Shown here: piece after piece, positions 1 to 8,809 of the stretch
How the letters are laid out: the number at the start of each line of letters is the position of its first letter
Numbering within the stretch: the first letter of the stretch is position 1
NCBI GenBank assembly: GCA_011682695.1
Contig: JAACED010000008.1
Location: 1-49,409 of the forward strand
Direction: 5' to 3'
DNA length: 49,409 nt
Source: Gammaproteobacteria bacterium
GTDB taxonomy: Bacteria > Actinomycetota > Acidimicrobiia > Spongiisociales > UBA4744
Program-made: the position numbers and the translations under genes
The notes under the pieces: generated by a model
The model's input: the letters and a program-made list of their open reading frames with translations, nothing else
The model's database searches: none
What the model was told of the DNA's origin: nothing

Positions 1-3
1 CTC

Positions 4-213
4 CTAGCCGGTGTGGTACTTGAACGAGACTTTCACTTTGGCCCGATAGGCGACCACCTGACCTTGCTCGCCCAGTTGCAGGTCGAGGTCGGCGATCTCC
101 GCGACGCGCAGGTCCTGCAGCGAATTCGATGCTGCGGCGACTGCGCTGGCTGCAGCTTCCTCCCACGATGTTGGGCTTGTTCCGACGAGCTCGATCACCT
201 TGTACACGGCCAT
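4..213 (-). CDS. Dodecin family flavin-binding protein
   Basis: A 69-residue protein starting MAVYKVIELVGTSPTSWEEA and ending in a beta strand (VSFKYHTG). Length, the opening VYKVIELVG strand, the SWEEAA helix and the ARV-like middle match dodecins, small dodecameric flavin-binding proteins that sequester riboflavin, FMN or related cofactors in the cytoplasm. The frame stays open 21 codons further upstream, but I chose the ATG at 213 because a GGGAGGAAGAA Shine-Dalgarno lies directly before it and the family starts there. It lies 66 bases downstream of glgA on the same strand and may be co-transcribed with it. The family call is firm; the ligand cannot be read from sequence. Confidence 0.9.
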   Translation of the reverse strand: MAVYKVIELVGTSPTSWEEAAASAVAAASNSLQDLRVAEIADLDLQLGEQGQVVAYRAKVKVSFKYHTG

Positions 214-279
214 TTCTTCCTCCCGCGTCGACACGATGCCATTGTTACCCAAGTCCGTTCCCACGGGAAGGGGCAATGC

Positions 280-1635
280 TCAGAGATCGATGGCAGCCCG
301 GTACACGTCCATGTACTCCCCGGCAGCGCGATCCCAAGACCAGTCTCGCTGCATGCCCCTGCGTTGCATGGCCCTCCAGATGCCGCGGCGGTGATCGTGG
401 ATACGGCGGGCACGTCGGATCGTCTTGGTCAGCTCCCGAGGGTCGAACAGGCGAAAGCCGAAACCTGTTGCCTCGTCCGGTACTTCGTCGATGTCGATGA
501 CCGTGTCGGCCAGACCCCCCGTCAGCCGAACGATCGGAAGACTGCCGTACCGCATCGCATACATCTGTCCGAGGCCGCAGGGTTCGAATCGTGATGGCAT
601 GACGTAGGCGTCGGAGCCGGCGAAGACGAGCCGGGAGAGCGACTCCTCATACGGGCTGTGCCAGACGGCCGTCGGGTGCCTGGCCGCCCATCCGTCCACT
701 ATCTCGTCGAGTTCTCCATTCCCTACGAGGATCAATCGGAACCCCTCATCGACGAGGCGATCGAGATCGTCGTCGAGGAGACCCAGGCCTTTCTGGTCGG
801 TCATCCGGCCGACATTCCCGAGCAGGAAACCCTCGTCCAGACCTGCCGTGTCCAGGAGCGCCGACTTCGCTTCATCCCGTCCGCGCAGCCTCCAGGCGGT
901 GAACGGCGCCGGCAAGGCGGCATCGGTGGACGGCGTCCAGCGGGAATCGTCGATCCCGTTGAGGATCCCACGCACCGGGTGATCGAGCCATCGGATCACC
1001 TCGCTCAGGCCTGCGGTCACCTCGAGGTCGGACGCGATCTGGGTTGCGAAAGAAGGGCTTACCGTGGTGACCCTGCTCGCGCCGACGAGGCCCGCCTTGA
1101 GATAGTTTGCCTGCCCGTACCACTCGAGCGATCCCCCCAGGCGACGGTGACGGGGATGAACGCCGAGGACGTCGGCGGATTCCTTCAGGGGGCCGAGCAG
1201 CGGGTATGAGGCGTTGTGCACGGTCAGGACGGAGGGTGTGTCGGTGAGGAGTGCCGCCGGAGCCGGTTGGCCATCGTGAACATGCAGAAGATCGAAACCT
1301 GCGGCGAGTTCTCCTACCAACCTTGCGAACCGTCCCCAGCGCCACCATTCGTCCTCGTATGTGGTCCCTGGCGTCGGACCGTAGATACCGTCTCGATCGA
1401 ATGCCTCGGGGTCCTCGAGTGCCAGAACGCCGATCCCATCGATATCGATACGGCGCGCAGGCACCGGTTTCGAAACAGCCGTCCCTGCATCGGCCAGATG
1501 TCGATAACGAGGAATGACGACGGTGACGTCGACACCGAGACGCCGCAGCGCGCCGGCAAGGCCGGCAACGGCTTCTCCCAGGCCTCCCGTACGAGCCAGT
1601 GGGGTATATTCGGCTGCTGCGATGAGTATGTTCAC
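280..1635 (-). CDS. glgA: Glycogen synthase (ADP-glucose type, GT5)
   Basis: A 451-residue GT5 glycosyltransferase that would extend alpha-1,4-glucan from ADP-glucose in the cytoplasm. The N-terminus MNILIAAAEYTPLARTGGLG carries the donor-binding R/K-T-G-G-L motif at residues 15-19. The C-terminal half has the SRFEPCGLGQMYAMRYG segment with the acceptor/catalytic Glu, followed by TGGLADTV. Start is GTG at 1635 with a modest GAGG upstream. It is slightly short for GlgA (usually about 470-490) but shows no broken motif. It runs divergently from arsC with 87 bases between starts. No branching enzyme or glgC is visible in the window. Confidence 0.93.
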   Translation of the reverse strand: MNILIAAAEYTPLARTGGLGEAVAGLAGALRRLGVDVTVVIPRYRHLADAGTAVSKPVPARRIDIDGIGVLALEDPEAFDRDGIYGPTPGTTYEDEWWRWGRFARLVGELAAGFDLLHVHDGQPAPAALLTDTPSVLTVHNASYPLLGPLKESADVLGVHPRHRRLGGSLEWYGQANYLKAGLVGASRVTTVSPSFATQIASDLEVTAGLSEVIRWLDHPVRGILNGIDDSRWTPSTDAALPAPFTAWRLRGRDEAKSALLDTAGLDEGFLLGNVGRMTDQKGLGLLDDDLDRLVDEGFRLILVGNGELDEIVDGWAARHPTAVWHSPYEESLSRLVFAGSDAYVMPSRFEPCGLGQMYAMRYGSLPIVRLTGGLADTVIDIDEVPDEATGFGFRLFDPRELTKTIRRARRIHDHRRGIWRAMQRRGMQRDWSWDRAAGEYMDVYRAAIDL

Positions 1636-1722
1636 GGTCTGGCCTCACGGTGATGCAGACGCTCACGTTAGTGGCCTTCGAAGAGGATCCGTTACCGTGA
1701 AGGCCACAAGAGGGAGGCATCG

Positions 1723-2295
1723 TTGCGATATCGGTTGTCAGGGGAATTCAGTGTCGATCCTGCAGAAATCACTCGCCTGACCGAAGAGACGCAGTTGCTG
1801 CTCGAGGGGATCGGTGACCATGACGAAGGGCATCTCGAGGGTTTCGTTCGGGACCGTCTCGTTGCCCGTTCGATCCTCGACAAGGGATTGACGAGACCTG
1901 CGGTGATCTTCGTCTGTGTTCACAATGCGGGTCGCAGCCAGATGTCGGCGGCGTGGGCGCGACACCTCGCAGGGGATCGGCTGGTCGTGTTCGCAGGCGG
2001 ATCGAATCCAGGCAGTGAAGTCAATCCCCAGGCCGTCGAGGCGATGGCCGAGATCGGCATCGACATCTCCGAGGCGTTTCCGAAGCCGTTCACCGACGAC
2101 ATCGTCGAGGCGTCCGACGTCGTGGTGACGATGGGATGTGGAGATGCCTGTCCGTACTTCCCCGGGAAGCGATACATCGACTGGGAACTTCCCGACCCTC
2201 ACGGGCAGTCCATCGAGGCCGTCAGGGCGGTACGTGACGAGATTGGGCGCAAGGTCAAGGCACTTCTGGAAGAAATGTTGGGTTCCGGGTCTTGA
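1723..2295 (+). CDS. arsC: Arsenate reductase, LMW-PTP type with N-terminal helical domain
   Basis: A 190-residue protein in two parts. Residues 1-57 form a helical N-terminal extension like that of actinobacterial ArsC proteins. Residues 58-190 are a low-molecular-weight-phosphatase-fold arsenate reductase. The P-loop CX5R is C65-VHNAG-R71-S. A second pair of cysteines sits in TMGCGDACP (C139, C143), followed by PGKRYIDWELPDPHG with the general-acid Asp. The CGDAC arrangement resembles thioredoxin- or mycothiol-linked actinobacterial enzymes. Start is TTG at 1723 with AGGGAGG five bases upstream, which makes this rare codon convincing. No arsR or arsenite pump is adjacent, so a protein phosphatase role is possible but less likely. 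Confidence 0.85.
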   Translation: MRYRLSGEFSVDPAEITRLTEETQLLLEGIGDHDEGHLEGFVRDRLVARSILDKGLTRPAVIFVCVHNAGRSQMSAAWARHLAGDRLVVFAGGSNPGSEVNPQAVEAMAEIGIDISEAFPKPFTDDIVEASDVVVTMGCGDACPYFPGKRYIDWELPDPHGQSIEAVRAVRDEIGRKVKALLEEMLGSGS

Positions 2296-2340
2296 GGAAT
2301 CCGAGCCGCGGCTGATGCGCGGTGTGTTCTGGTTGCTGCC

Positions 2341-2346
2341 TAACAT
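2341..2346 (+). promoter_or_regulatory. -10 box of leaderless gatC transcript
   Basis: TAACAT ends six bases before the gatC ATG at 2353, with no Shine-Dalgarno between. This spacing puts the transcription start at or next to the A of ATG. No convincing -35 is visible. Confidence 0.5.
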
Positions 2347-2352
2347 CGGCGT

Positions 2353-2640
2353 ATGCCCATCAACATCGACATCGCCTATGTGGCGCGGCTCGCCCGCATC
2401 GATCTGTCCGACGAGGAACTGGACCGGTACCGGGATCAACTGGGAGTGATCCTCGACCACGCGGCGAAGGTACAGCAGCTTCCGACGGACGGCGTTCGAC
2501 CGACCGCCCATCCGCTTGCGATGGTCAACGCGTTCCGTCCGGACGAGACACGGCCTTCTCTCGAGCGCTCTGTCGTCCTCGATCAGGCCCCGGCAACCGA
2601 GGACGGATACTTCCGGGTGCCGCCTGCAATGGAGACCTGA
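2353..2640 (+). CDS. gatC: Asp/Glu-tRNA amidotransferase subunit C
   Basis: A 95-residue GatC, the small subunit that wraps around GatA and tethers it to GatB. It shows the family pattern VARLARIDLSDEEL near the N-terminus, ILDHAAKVQQL in the middle and a C-terminal VLDQAPATEDGYFRVPPAME. It heads the gatCAB unit, and its stop overlaps the gatA start by one base (TGATG). No Shine-Dalgarno is present; a TAACAT box six bases before the ATG suggests leaderless translation. Length is normal. Confidence 0.95.
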   Translation: MPINIDIAYVARLARIDLSDEELDRYRDQLGVILDHAAKVQQLPTDGVRPTAHPLAMVNAFRPDETRPSLERSVVLDQAPATEDGYFRVPPAMET

Positions 2641-4109
2641 TGACCGATCTGACGGATCTCACCATCCGGCAGGCAGCCGACCTGCTGCGCTCCGGAGAAA
2701 CCTCGGCAGTCGAACTACTCGAAGCCGTGAGGGAGCAGGCTGCACGGACAGAGGCCGAGTTGCACGCGTACCTGACGCTGGACCACGAGGGTGCCCGCGC
2801 CGCTGCGTTGGCGGCCGACCAGTCCTTCGGCAAGGGCGAGGACCTCGGCCCGCTCCAAGGCATCCCCGTCGCCGTCAAGGACAACATGGTGACCAGAGGC
2901 CTCGAAACGACCGCCGGCTCGCAGGTCCTCTCCGGCTACATCCCGCCGTACGATGCGACCGTTGTCGGACGACTCCGTGCCGGCGGAGCCGTTGTCGTCG
3001 GCAAAACGAATCTCGACGAATTCGCCATGGGGTCCTCGACGGAGAACTCTGCGTACGGGCCCAGTCGGAACCCGTGGGATACCGACCGGGTTCCCGGTGG
3101 CTCCTCAGGAGGGTCTGCGGTCACCGTCGCTGCAGGATCCGCCCTGGCCGCCCTCGGTTCCGACACCGGAGGTTCGATCCGCCAGCCTGCCTCGCTCTGT
3201 GGTGTCGTCGGCATGAAGCCAACCTATGGGCTCGTATCTCGCTACGGGCTGATCGCCTTCGCGTCTTCACTGGACCAGATCGGTCCGATCACCCGCACGG
3301 TGGAAGACTCCGTCTCCGTCCTCGAGACGATCATCGGGCACGATCCCATGGACGCGACGTCGTATCGGGGAGAGGTTCCCGAGTTTCGCTCCGGTCTCGA
3401 CGAAGGCGCCTCCGGCGTTCGGATCGGGGTGGTCCGGGAACTCTCCGGTGAGGGAATCGAACCGGACGTCCTCGACGCGTTCACCAGACTGGTCGACAGG
3501 CTCTCGGATGCCGGCGCGGACATCGTCGAGGTCTCGCTGCCGTCGACCGAGTACGCCCTGTCGACGTACTACCTGATCGCGCCGGCCGAGTGCTCGGCGA
3601 ACCTGGCACGATTCGACGGGGTTCGCTACGGCAACCGGGTCGACGGGGGGACTGTCGAAGAGATGATGGCCCGTACCAGACGCGCCGGGTTCGGTCCGGA
3701 AGTGACCCGTCGCGTGCTGCTGGGCACGTACGCGCTCTCTGCCGGCTACTACGACGCGTTCTACGGACAGGCACAGCGTGTCCGCACGCTCGTGATTCAG
3801 GATTTCACGGAGGCGTACGCGAACATCGACGCTCTCATCTCGCCGACGAGCCCGACCACGGCATTCGCGTTGGGTGCTCGGACGCAAGATCCCCTGTCGA
3901 TGTACATGAGCGACATCTGCACGATCCCTTCGAACCTGGCCGGAGATCCGTCGATCAGCGTCCCCGTGGGTGTGGATACGAAGGGCCTCCCCATCGGCTT
4001 CCAGGTGATGGTGCCGGCACTCGGGGAACGCATGCTGTTCAGGGTTGCGGCCGAGGTCGAGCGTCTGGCGGAGTTTCAGCCGTTGCCGTCTCGAAAGGTG
4101 GCGTCGTGA
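2640..4109 (+). CDS. gatA: Glu-tRNA(Gln) amidotransferase subunit A
   Basis: A 489-residue amidase-signature protein that hydrolyses glutamine and supplies ammonia to GatB. The Ser-cisSer-Lys triad is in place: K80 in AVKDN, S155 in GGSSGGSA and S179 in GSDTGGSIRQPAS. The start ATG overlaps the gatC stop, and the stop overlaps the GTG start of gatB by four bases, so the three subunits are translationally coupled. Length and motifs are standard. It may also serve Asn-tRNA formation; the sequence does not decide this. Confidence 0.97.
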   Translation: MTDLTDLTIRQAADLLRSGETSAVELLEAVREQAARTEAELHAYLTLDHEGARAAALAADQSFGKGEDLGPLQGIPVAVKDNMVTRGLETTAGSQVLSGYIPPYDATVVGRLRAGGAVVVGKTNLDEFAMGSSTENSAYGPSRNPWDTDRVPGGSSGGSAVTVAAGSALAALGSDTGGSIRQPASLCGVVGMKPTYGLVSRYGLIAFASSLDQIGPITRTVEDSVSVLETIIGHDPMDATSYRGEVPEFRSGLDEGASGVRIGVVRELSGEGIEPDVLDAFTRLVDRLSDAGADIVEVSLPSTEYALSTYYLIAPAECSANLARFDGVRYGNRVDGGTVEEMMARTRRAGFGPEVTRRVLLGTYALSAGYYDAFYGQAQRVRTLVIQDFTEAYANIDALISPTSPTTAFALGARTQDPLSMYMSDICTIPSNLAGDPSISVPVGVDTKGLPIGFQVMVPALGERMLFRVAAEVERLAEFQPLPSRKVAS

Positions 4110-5542
4110 GCTACGAGGCGGTCATCGGAATCGAGACACACGTCGAGTTGAAGACGCAGTCAAAGATGTTCTGTGGATGTTCGGCCGAGTTCGGCGCCGA
4201 GCCGAACACGCACACCTGTCCGGTGTGTCTCGGTTTGCCAGGAGCACTGCCGGTGCCCAACGAGCAGGCCATCGAGTGGATCATCGCGATTGGTCTTGCG
4301 TTGGATTCGACGATTGCTCCATGGTCGGTCTTCCACCGAAAGAACTACTTCTACGCGGACATGCCGAAGAACTACCAGATCTCACAGTTCGACATTCCGA
4401 TCTGTTCCGACGGTCACCTCGACGTCATCGTGGAAGGGGAGGTCGCGCGGATCGGCGTGACCAGGGTGCACATGGAAGAGGACACCGGGAAGTCGACACA
4501 CGTCGGCGGCGATGGCCGGATTCAGAGCGCCGACTACACCCTGTTGGACTTCAACCGTGCCGGCGTTCCGCTTGTCGAGATCGTCTCGGAGCCGGATCTT
4601 CGAAGCCCTGCACAGGCTCGGGTTTATGTGCAGGAGTTGCGGGAGATCGTGGCGACGCTCGACGTCTCGGATGCGAGGCTCGAGGAGGGCAGCATGAGGT
4701 TCGACGCCAACATCTCGCTGCGCCCACAGGGTTCCGAAGCTCTCGGCGTCAAAGTGGAGATCAAGAACATGAACTCGTTTCGCTCGCTGGAGCGCGCGTT
4801 GACGTTTGAGATCGAACGGCAAAAGCGGCTCCTCGACGCCGGAATGCCGGTGAGCCAGGAAACCCGGCACTGGGATGAGGCCGCGGGTGTGACTCACAGC
4901 ATGCGGTCCAAAGAGGAGAGTTCCGACTACCGCTACTTCATGGAACCGGACCTCGTGCCGATGGTGGTCTCCGACGAGTGGCGCGAGCGTATTCGGAACG
5001 GGCTACCTGAGCTGCCGGCCCGGCAACGTCTGCGCTACATCGCCCTCGGCCTCGACCCGGGCACCGCTGCAACGGTCGTGGCAGGGGGTCTTGGAGGCCT
5101 CCTCGAGGCGGCAGTCGACGCGGGAGGCAGCGCCCGAACCGTGGCGAACTGGTTGACCGGTGAGGTCACCGCCTATTTGCGGAGAGAAGGCAAGAAGCCG
5201 TCCGATACGTCACTCACCGGGGAGGCGCTCGCAGAGCTGAGTGGTCTCGTCGACGGCAACAGCCTGTCCAGCAGCGCAGCAAAGCCTGTTCTCGAAGGTG
5301 TCTTGAACGGCGAGGGCTCGCCGAGAGAGGTGGCCGAGCGCCGCGACTTGCTTCAGTTGAGTGACGTGGGCGTACTCGAGGCGGTCGTGGATGAAGTACT
5401 TGCTGCCAATCCTGAGGAAGCGGAGCGGCTCAGAGGTGGCGACATGAAGGTGCTCGGCTTCCTGATGGGGCAAGTGATGCGGGCGACCAGAGGCAAGGCG
5501 GATCCGAAACTCGCCAACGAGATGCTGCGTTCAAGGGCATGA
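4106..5542 (+). CDS. gatB: Asp/Glu-tRNA(Asn/Gln) amidotransferase subunit B
   Basis: A 478-residue GatB that phosphorylates the glutamyl group on misacylated tRNA and transfers ammonia to it. It begins SYEAVIGIETHVEL and contains the Zn-site cysteines in MFCGCSAEFG and HTCPVCLGLPG. The family segments MPKNYQISQFDIPI, EEDTGKS and DYRYFMEPDL follow. The C-terminal YqeY-like helical tail is complete (LGFLMGQVMRATRGKADP). Start is GTG inside the gatA stop (GTGA); the stop overlaps the next gene's ATG by four bases. It acts with gltX and the tRNA-Gln gene found further on in the window. Confidence 0.97.
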   Translation: MSYEAVIGIETHVELKTQSKMFCGCSAEFGAEPNTHTCPVCLGLPGALPVPNEQAIEWIIAIGLALDSTIAPWSVFHRKNYFYADMPKNYQISQFDIPICSDGHLDVIVEGEVARIGVTRVHMEEDTGKSTHVGGDGRIQSADYTLLDFNRAGVPLVEIVSEPDLRSPAQARVYVQELREIVATLDVSDARLEEGSMRFDANISLRPQGSEALGVKVEIKNMNSFRSLERALTFEIERQKRLLDAGMPVSQETRHWDEAAGVTHSMRSKEESSDYRYFMEPDLVPMVVSDEWRERIRNGLPELPARQRLRYIALGLDPGTAATVVAGGLGGLLEAAVDAGGSARTVANWLTGEVTAYLRREGKKPSDTSLTGEALAELSGLVDGNSLSSSAAKPVLEGVLNGEGSPREVAERRDLLQLSDVGVLEAVVDEVLAANPEEAERLRGGDMKVLGFLMGQVMRATRGKADPKLANEMLRSRA

Positions 5543-6168
5543 CCACCCCCGTAGTGTTCGACTGCGACGGTGTTCTCGTCGACTCGGAAGCACTTGCGTG
5601 GGATGCGTGGCGTGCAGTGCTCACACGATACGGGACGGCCCCCAGCGACGCCGACATCGACGTGTTGACCGGTCGTACCGAAGCCGACGCCTACGACCAC
5701 TTTGCCCGGCGGGTTGCGCTGCCGCGGCCTCGCCCCTTCTCCGAGGAGTTGGCCATAGCGATCTCGAGACGGTTCGCAGCGTCACTCGAGGCCTTCGAGG
5801 ATGTCGAAGACACGCTGGAAGCCCTCGTCGACCGCGACGTTCCGCTCGCCGTGGCATCATCGAGTTCTCGGTGGCGTCTGGCCCTGTCGTTGTCTTCCAC
5901 CGGACTGGATCGCTACTTCCAAGTCGTGGTTGCAGGGGACGAGGTCGATGCCGGTAAGCCGGAGCCGGATGTCTTTCTCGAGGCCGCTCGCCGGCTCGGC
6001 TTCTCACCCGAGGACTGTGTTGCCGTGGAGGACAGTGCTGCGGGCGTGACGGCGGCGAAGCGGGCAGGAATGTTCGTCGTGGCCGTCCAGCGCGGCGGGT
6101 CCGCAGATCTCGCCGCGGCGGATCGGGTCGTGCCGCGCCTCACCCCCGCGTCCGTTGTCCTCGAGTAG
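5539..6168 (+). CDS. HAD-superfamily hydrolase, beta-phosphoglucomutase/phosphatase type
   Basis: A 209-residue HAD subfamily IA enzyme. Motif I is FDCDGVLVDSE (nucleophile and acid/base Asp), motif II ends in ASSSS, motif III Lys is in DAGKPEPDVF and motif IV is VAVEDSAAGVTAA. The cap between residues about 15 and 80 is helical, as in phosphoglycolate phosphatases and beta-phosphoglucomutases. Its ATG overlaps the gatB stop (ATGA), so it is translated from the gat message. The substrate is unknown. Coupling to gatB is probably for expression only, since no functional link is evident. Confidence 0.88.
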   Translation: MTTPVVFDCDGVLVDSEALAWDAWRAVLTRYGTAPSDADIDVLTGRTEADAYDHFARRVALPRPRPFSEELAIAISRRFAASLEAFEDVEDTLEALVDRDVPLAVASSSSRWRLALSLSSTGLDRYFQVVVAGDEVDAGKPEPDVFLEAARRLGFSPEDCVAVEDSAAGVTAAKRAGMFVVAVQRGGSADLAAADRVVPRLTPASVVLE

Positions 6169-6210
6169 CCGGTAGCCCGCAGATCTCGACGGCCGACTGC
6201 CGAGTGTGAT

Positions 6211-6216
6211 TAGGCT
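6211..6216 (+). promoter_or_regulatory. -10 box before the tup unit
   Basis: TAGGCT lies seven bases before the GTG at 6224. No Shine-Dalgarno intervenes, so the short membrane-protein gene would be translated from a leaderless mRNA and would open the tup operon. Confidence 0.45.
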
Positions 6217-6223
6217 CCATTCC

Positions 6224-6364
6224 GTGCAGAACGTGCCGCTGATCATCGGGATCGCAGCAGCAGTGCTCGTGGGTTTCTGGCTGCTGAAGAAACTCGTCAA
6301 ACTCGCCTTCTGGGCGGCCGTGATCTGCGCTGCCGCCTGGCTCTGGTATTTCAAGATCCAATGA
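6224..6364 (+). CDS. 46-residue membrane protein heading the tup operon
   Basis: A short reading frame starting GTG at 6224 and ending in a TGA that overlaps the tupB ATG (ATGA). The product begins MQNVPLIIGIAAAVLVG and is nearly all hydrophobic. It has two potential membrane segments (about residues 5-22 and 26-43) separated by KKLVK, and ends WYFKIQ. Support for coding comes from the exact four-base overlap, the hydrophobic pattern and the -10-like box upstream. I do not recognise a family. It could be a small accessory subunit of the transporter or merely a translational leader for tupB. Confidence 0.6.
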   Translation: MQNVPLIIGIAAAVLVGFWLLKKLVKLAFWAAVICAAAWLWYFKIQ

Positions 6365-7053
6365 GCTTTCTCGCGGACGTGATCCGCCAGGCGGCAGAAC
6401 TCATCGGCCGGTTTGGAGCCGAACTGCAGGCCGTCGTGTGGCTCACGTTGATCGTCAGCGGAGCAGCGACGGTGCTTGGCGTGCTCGCAGGCATCCCCTT
6501 GGGAGCCGCGCTTGGCCTCGGCCGATTCCGGGGGAGGAGGCTCCTCCTTGCAGCGGTGAACACGGGTATGGGAATGCCGCCCGTCCTCGCCGGCCTTCTG
6601 TTGTTGCTGCTGTTGTGGCGTGAAGGCCCACTCGGATCGTGGGGTCTCATCTTCACTCCGGCAGCGATGGTGATCGCCCAGACGATGCTGGCGATACCGA
6701 TCGCCGCCGGTGTCACCTTCGGAGCCATCCGCGGTCTGACCCTCGACGCTCACGAACAGTTGGCGGCGTTGCGTCTGTCGAAGGTGCGCCGCGCAAAGGT
6801 GGTCCTTCGAGAGGCATGGCCCGGTGTCGCGGCAGCCGTCGCGGCTGCCTTCGGACGTGTGGTCTCCGAAGTGGGTGCGGTCCTGATCATCGGTGGCAAC
6901 ATCCGGGGAGAGACACGAGTGCTCACGACTGCGATCGTTCAAGAAGCCCGCCAGGCCCGGTTCGGGGAGGCGCTCGCTCTCGGCATCGTTCTGATGGCCA
7001 TTGCGCTGGTCGTCAACGTCTCTCTGACGTGGCTGCAGGAGCGGGACGCGTGA
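6361..7053 (+). CDS. tupB: Tungstate-type ABC transporter permease
   Basis: A 230-residue inner-membrane permease with about five or six membrane spans. The MetI-like fold shows in the stretch from LTLIVSGAATVLGV through PPVLAGLLLLLLL. The cytoplasmic coupling loop reads LSKVRRAKVVLREAWPG, and VVSEVGAVLIIGGNI follows, as in TupB/WtpB-type permeases. It overlaps its neighbours by four bases on both sides. The following ATPase and binding protein fit uptake of tungstate (or possibly molybdate). The order B-C-A differs from the commoner A-B-C. Confidence 0.85.
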   Translation: MSFLADVIRQAAELIGRFGAELQAVVWLTLIVSGAATVLGVLAGIPLGAALGLGRFRGRRLLLAAVNTGMGMPPVLAGLLLLLLLWREGPLGSWGLIFTPAAMVIAQTMLAIPIAAGVTFGAIRGLTLDAHEQLAALRLSKVRRAKVVLREAWPGVAAAVAAAFGRVVSEVGAVLIIGGNIRGETRVLTTAIVQEARQARFGEALALGIVLMAIALVVNVSLTWLQERDA

Positions 7054-8027
7054 ACGTACTGACGAATTTGCGATACGGATCCGTTGTCGCCGTTCCCGAG
7101 TTGATACTCGATCCAGATGGCCGAGCGGTGATCTTCGGGCCGAACGGTGCGGGAAAGACGACTCTGCTGCGGATACTGGCCGGACGGCTGCCGGGTCCAG
7201 CTCTCGACGCCGCCTACCTTCCTCAGCGTCCCTATCTCTTTCGTGGAAGCGCAGGGCACAACCTGGGTCTCGGACTGTCGAGTGAGCAGACGGCCCATGC
7301 TCGGCAACTGGTCGAGCGGTTCGGGCTTCCATGGGATGTGCTCAGACGTGGGTCGGGTACGTTGAGTGGGGGAGAGCGTCAGCGCCTCGTCCTCGCCCGC
7401 ACCATTGCCCGACCGGAGCCGTGGGTACTGCTCGATGAGCCGCTGGCGGCGATCGACGTACGAGATCGCATGGACATCGCCCGCGAACTCGTAGCGGCAC
7501 TCGATCGTCGCGGAGTGGTCATCGTGACTCACGACCGTGATGTGGCGGCAGCAATGGGAGATTCGGTGGCGGTCATGATCGACGGCACGATCCAGCAGGT
7601 TGGCCCGGTCGCGGAGGTCTTCGCGCTGCCTGTCACCGAAAGGGTGGCATCGGTGATCGGTACGGCGAACGTTCTCGAAGGCCGCACCTCGGGCTTGATC
7701 GATCCACTCGTCGCCCTCGACCTTGGGGGGGTCGAGGTGTGGGGCATCGGTTCGCTGCCTTCAGGCTCGTCTGCAAGGGCACTGTTCGGAGCCGAAGCCG
7801 TGACGATCTATGAGGGTGCGGCGACGACAGGGTCGGCCCAGAACCACTGGCGCGGCACGGTCGTCGATGTTCGACAGGTGGATCGGCTGCTCGAGATCAT
7901 CGTCGACGTCGGTGTGAGGGTCGTCGCTGTCATCACACCCGGCGCGCAAGCTTCGCTCGAACTTCGCCCCGGAGTCGAGGTCACCGTTGCCGTGAAGGCC
8001 ACCGCCGTGCGGATCGTTCCTACATGA
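7050..8027 (+). CDS. tupC: Tungstate-type ABC transporter ATPase with TOBE domain
   Basis: A 325-residue ATPase starting GTG inside the tupB stop. Walker A is GPNGAGKTT, the signature LSGGERQR, Walker B WVLLDEP and the switch His lies in VTHDRD. From about residue 215 to the end there is a regulatory extension. It finishes in a TOBE/Mop-like beta domain (GTVVDVRQVDRLLEI, then VEVTVAVKATAVRIV), the module that binds oxyanions in molybdate and tungstate transporters. It energises TupB. The TOBE tail supports an oxyanion substrate; the choice between tungstate and molybdate rests on TupA. Confidence 0.87.
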   Translation: MNVLTNLRYGSVVAVPELILDPDGRAVIFGPNGAGKTTLLRILAGRLPGPALDAAYLPQRPYLFRGSAGHNLGLGLSSEQTAHARQLVERFGLPWDVLRRGSGTLSGGERQRLVLARTIARPEPWVLLDEPLAAIDVRDRMDIARELVAALDRRGVVIVTHDRDVAAAMGDSVAVMIDGTIQQVGPVAEVFALPVTERVASVIGTANVLEGRTSGLIDPLVALDLGGVEVWGIGSLPSGSSARALFGAEAVTIYEGAATTGSAQNHWRGTVVDVRQVDRLLEIIVDVGVRVVAVITPGAQASLELRPGVEVTVAVKATAVRIVPT

Positions 8028-8806
8028 AGGAGGCGCTCGCCGCCGCCGTGATTGCAGCTCTGCTGGTCGGGTGTGCCCGAGGGGACCGGGTGATCGTCGC
8101 CGCCGGTACCACCCTGGTCGACTCCGGCTTCCTCGATGCGGTGATCGAGATGTACGAGTCCGAGCACCCCGGAGTCGAGGTGAGCATCGTGGGCGATGCA
8201 ACGAGTCGGGCACTCGAGCTGGGGCGGCGTGGATCCGCAGACCTGCTGATCACCCATGCTCCCGATCAGGAGCGGCGCTTCGTCGATGAAGGGCTGGCGT
8301 TTCGGTACGCGCCGTTCGTCGACTCCAGATTCGTGATCGTGGCCCCTCCGGGTTCCGGGTTGGCCGGGTCACCCGAGGAGATCCTGCGCGTGATCGCGCA
8401 GCGGTCCTTCCCGTTCGTTACCCGCGCCGACGGCTCCGGCACCAACGCAAAGGAGATCGAGCTGTGGCAAGACGCCGGGATCAATCCCGCGGACCGGCCC
8501 TGGTACCTCGAAACCGGTCAGGGTATGGGATTCACACTCCAGGTCGCAGACCAGAAGAATGCCGCAACGCTCGCGGAGCTCGGCGCGTATCTCGCCGCCG
8601 CGTCGACACTCTCGCTGGTGCCGGTGTCATCGGACGACCCGCGGCTCGTCAACCCGTACCACCTCATCGTTGTAGCGCACGCTTCGAATCGTGGAGCTGC
8701 CGCCGACCTCGCCGAGTGGCTGCTCTCGCCCGATGGTCGCGCAGCAGAGAAACGCGTCAACCAGGAGCTCTTCGGCACGATCGTGTACGAGCCCACCGAC
8801 CAATAG
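8024..8806 (+). CDS. tupA: Tungstate-binding lipoprotein
   Basis: A 260-residue substrate-binding protein. It starts with a lipoprotein signal ending LLVGC (Cys17), so it should be anchored outside the membrane. Mature-part motifs match TupA: AAGTTLVDSGFL (oxyanion-binding TT...DSG), GDATSRALELGRRGSADLLITHAPDQE, FVTRADGSGTN and ETGQGMGFTLQVA. It ends with SPDGRAAEKRVNQELFG. The ATG overlaps the tupC stop. TupA is highly selective for tungstate in characterised systems, hence the name. No tungstoenzyme is visible in the window. Confidence 0.88.
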   Translation: MKEALAAAVIAALLVGCARGDRVIVAAGTTLVDSGFLDAVIEMYESEHPGVEVSIVGDATSRALELGRRGSADLLITHAPDQERRFVDEGLAFRYAPFVDSRFVIVAPPGSGLAGSPEEILRVIAQRSFPFVTRADGSGTNAKEIELWQDAGINPADRPWYLETGQGMGFTLQVADQKNAATLAELGAYLAAASTLSLVPVSSDDPRLVNPYHLIVVAHASNRGAAADLAEWLLSPDGRAAEKRVNQELFGTIVYEPTDQ

Positions 8807-8809
8807 CCC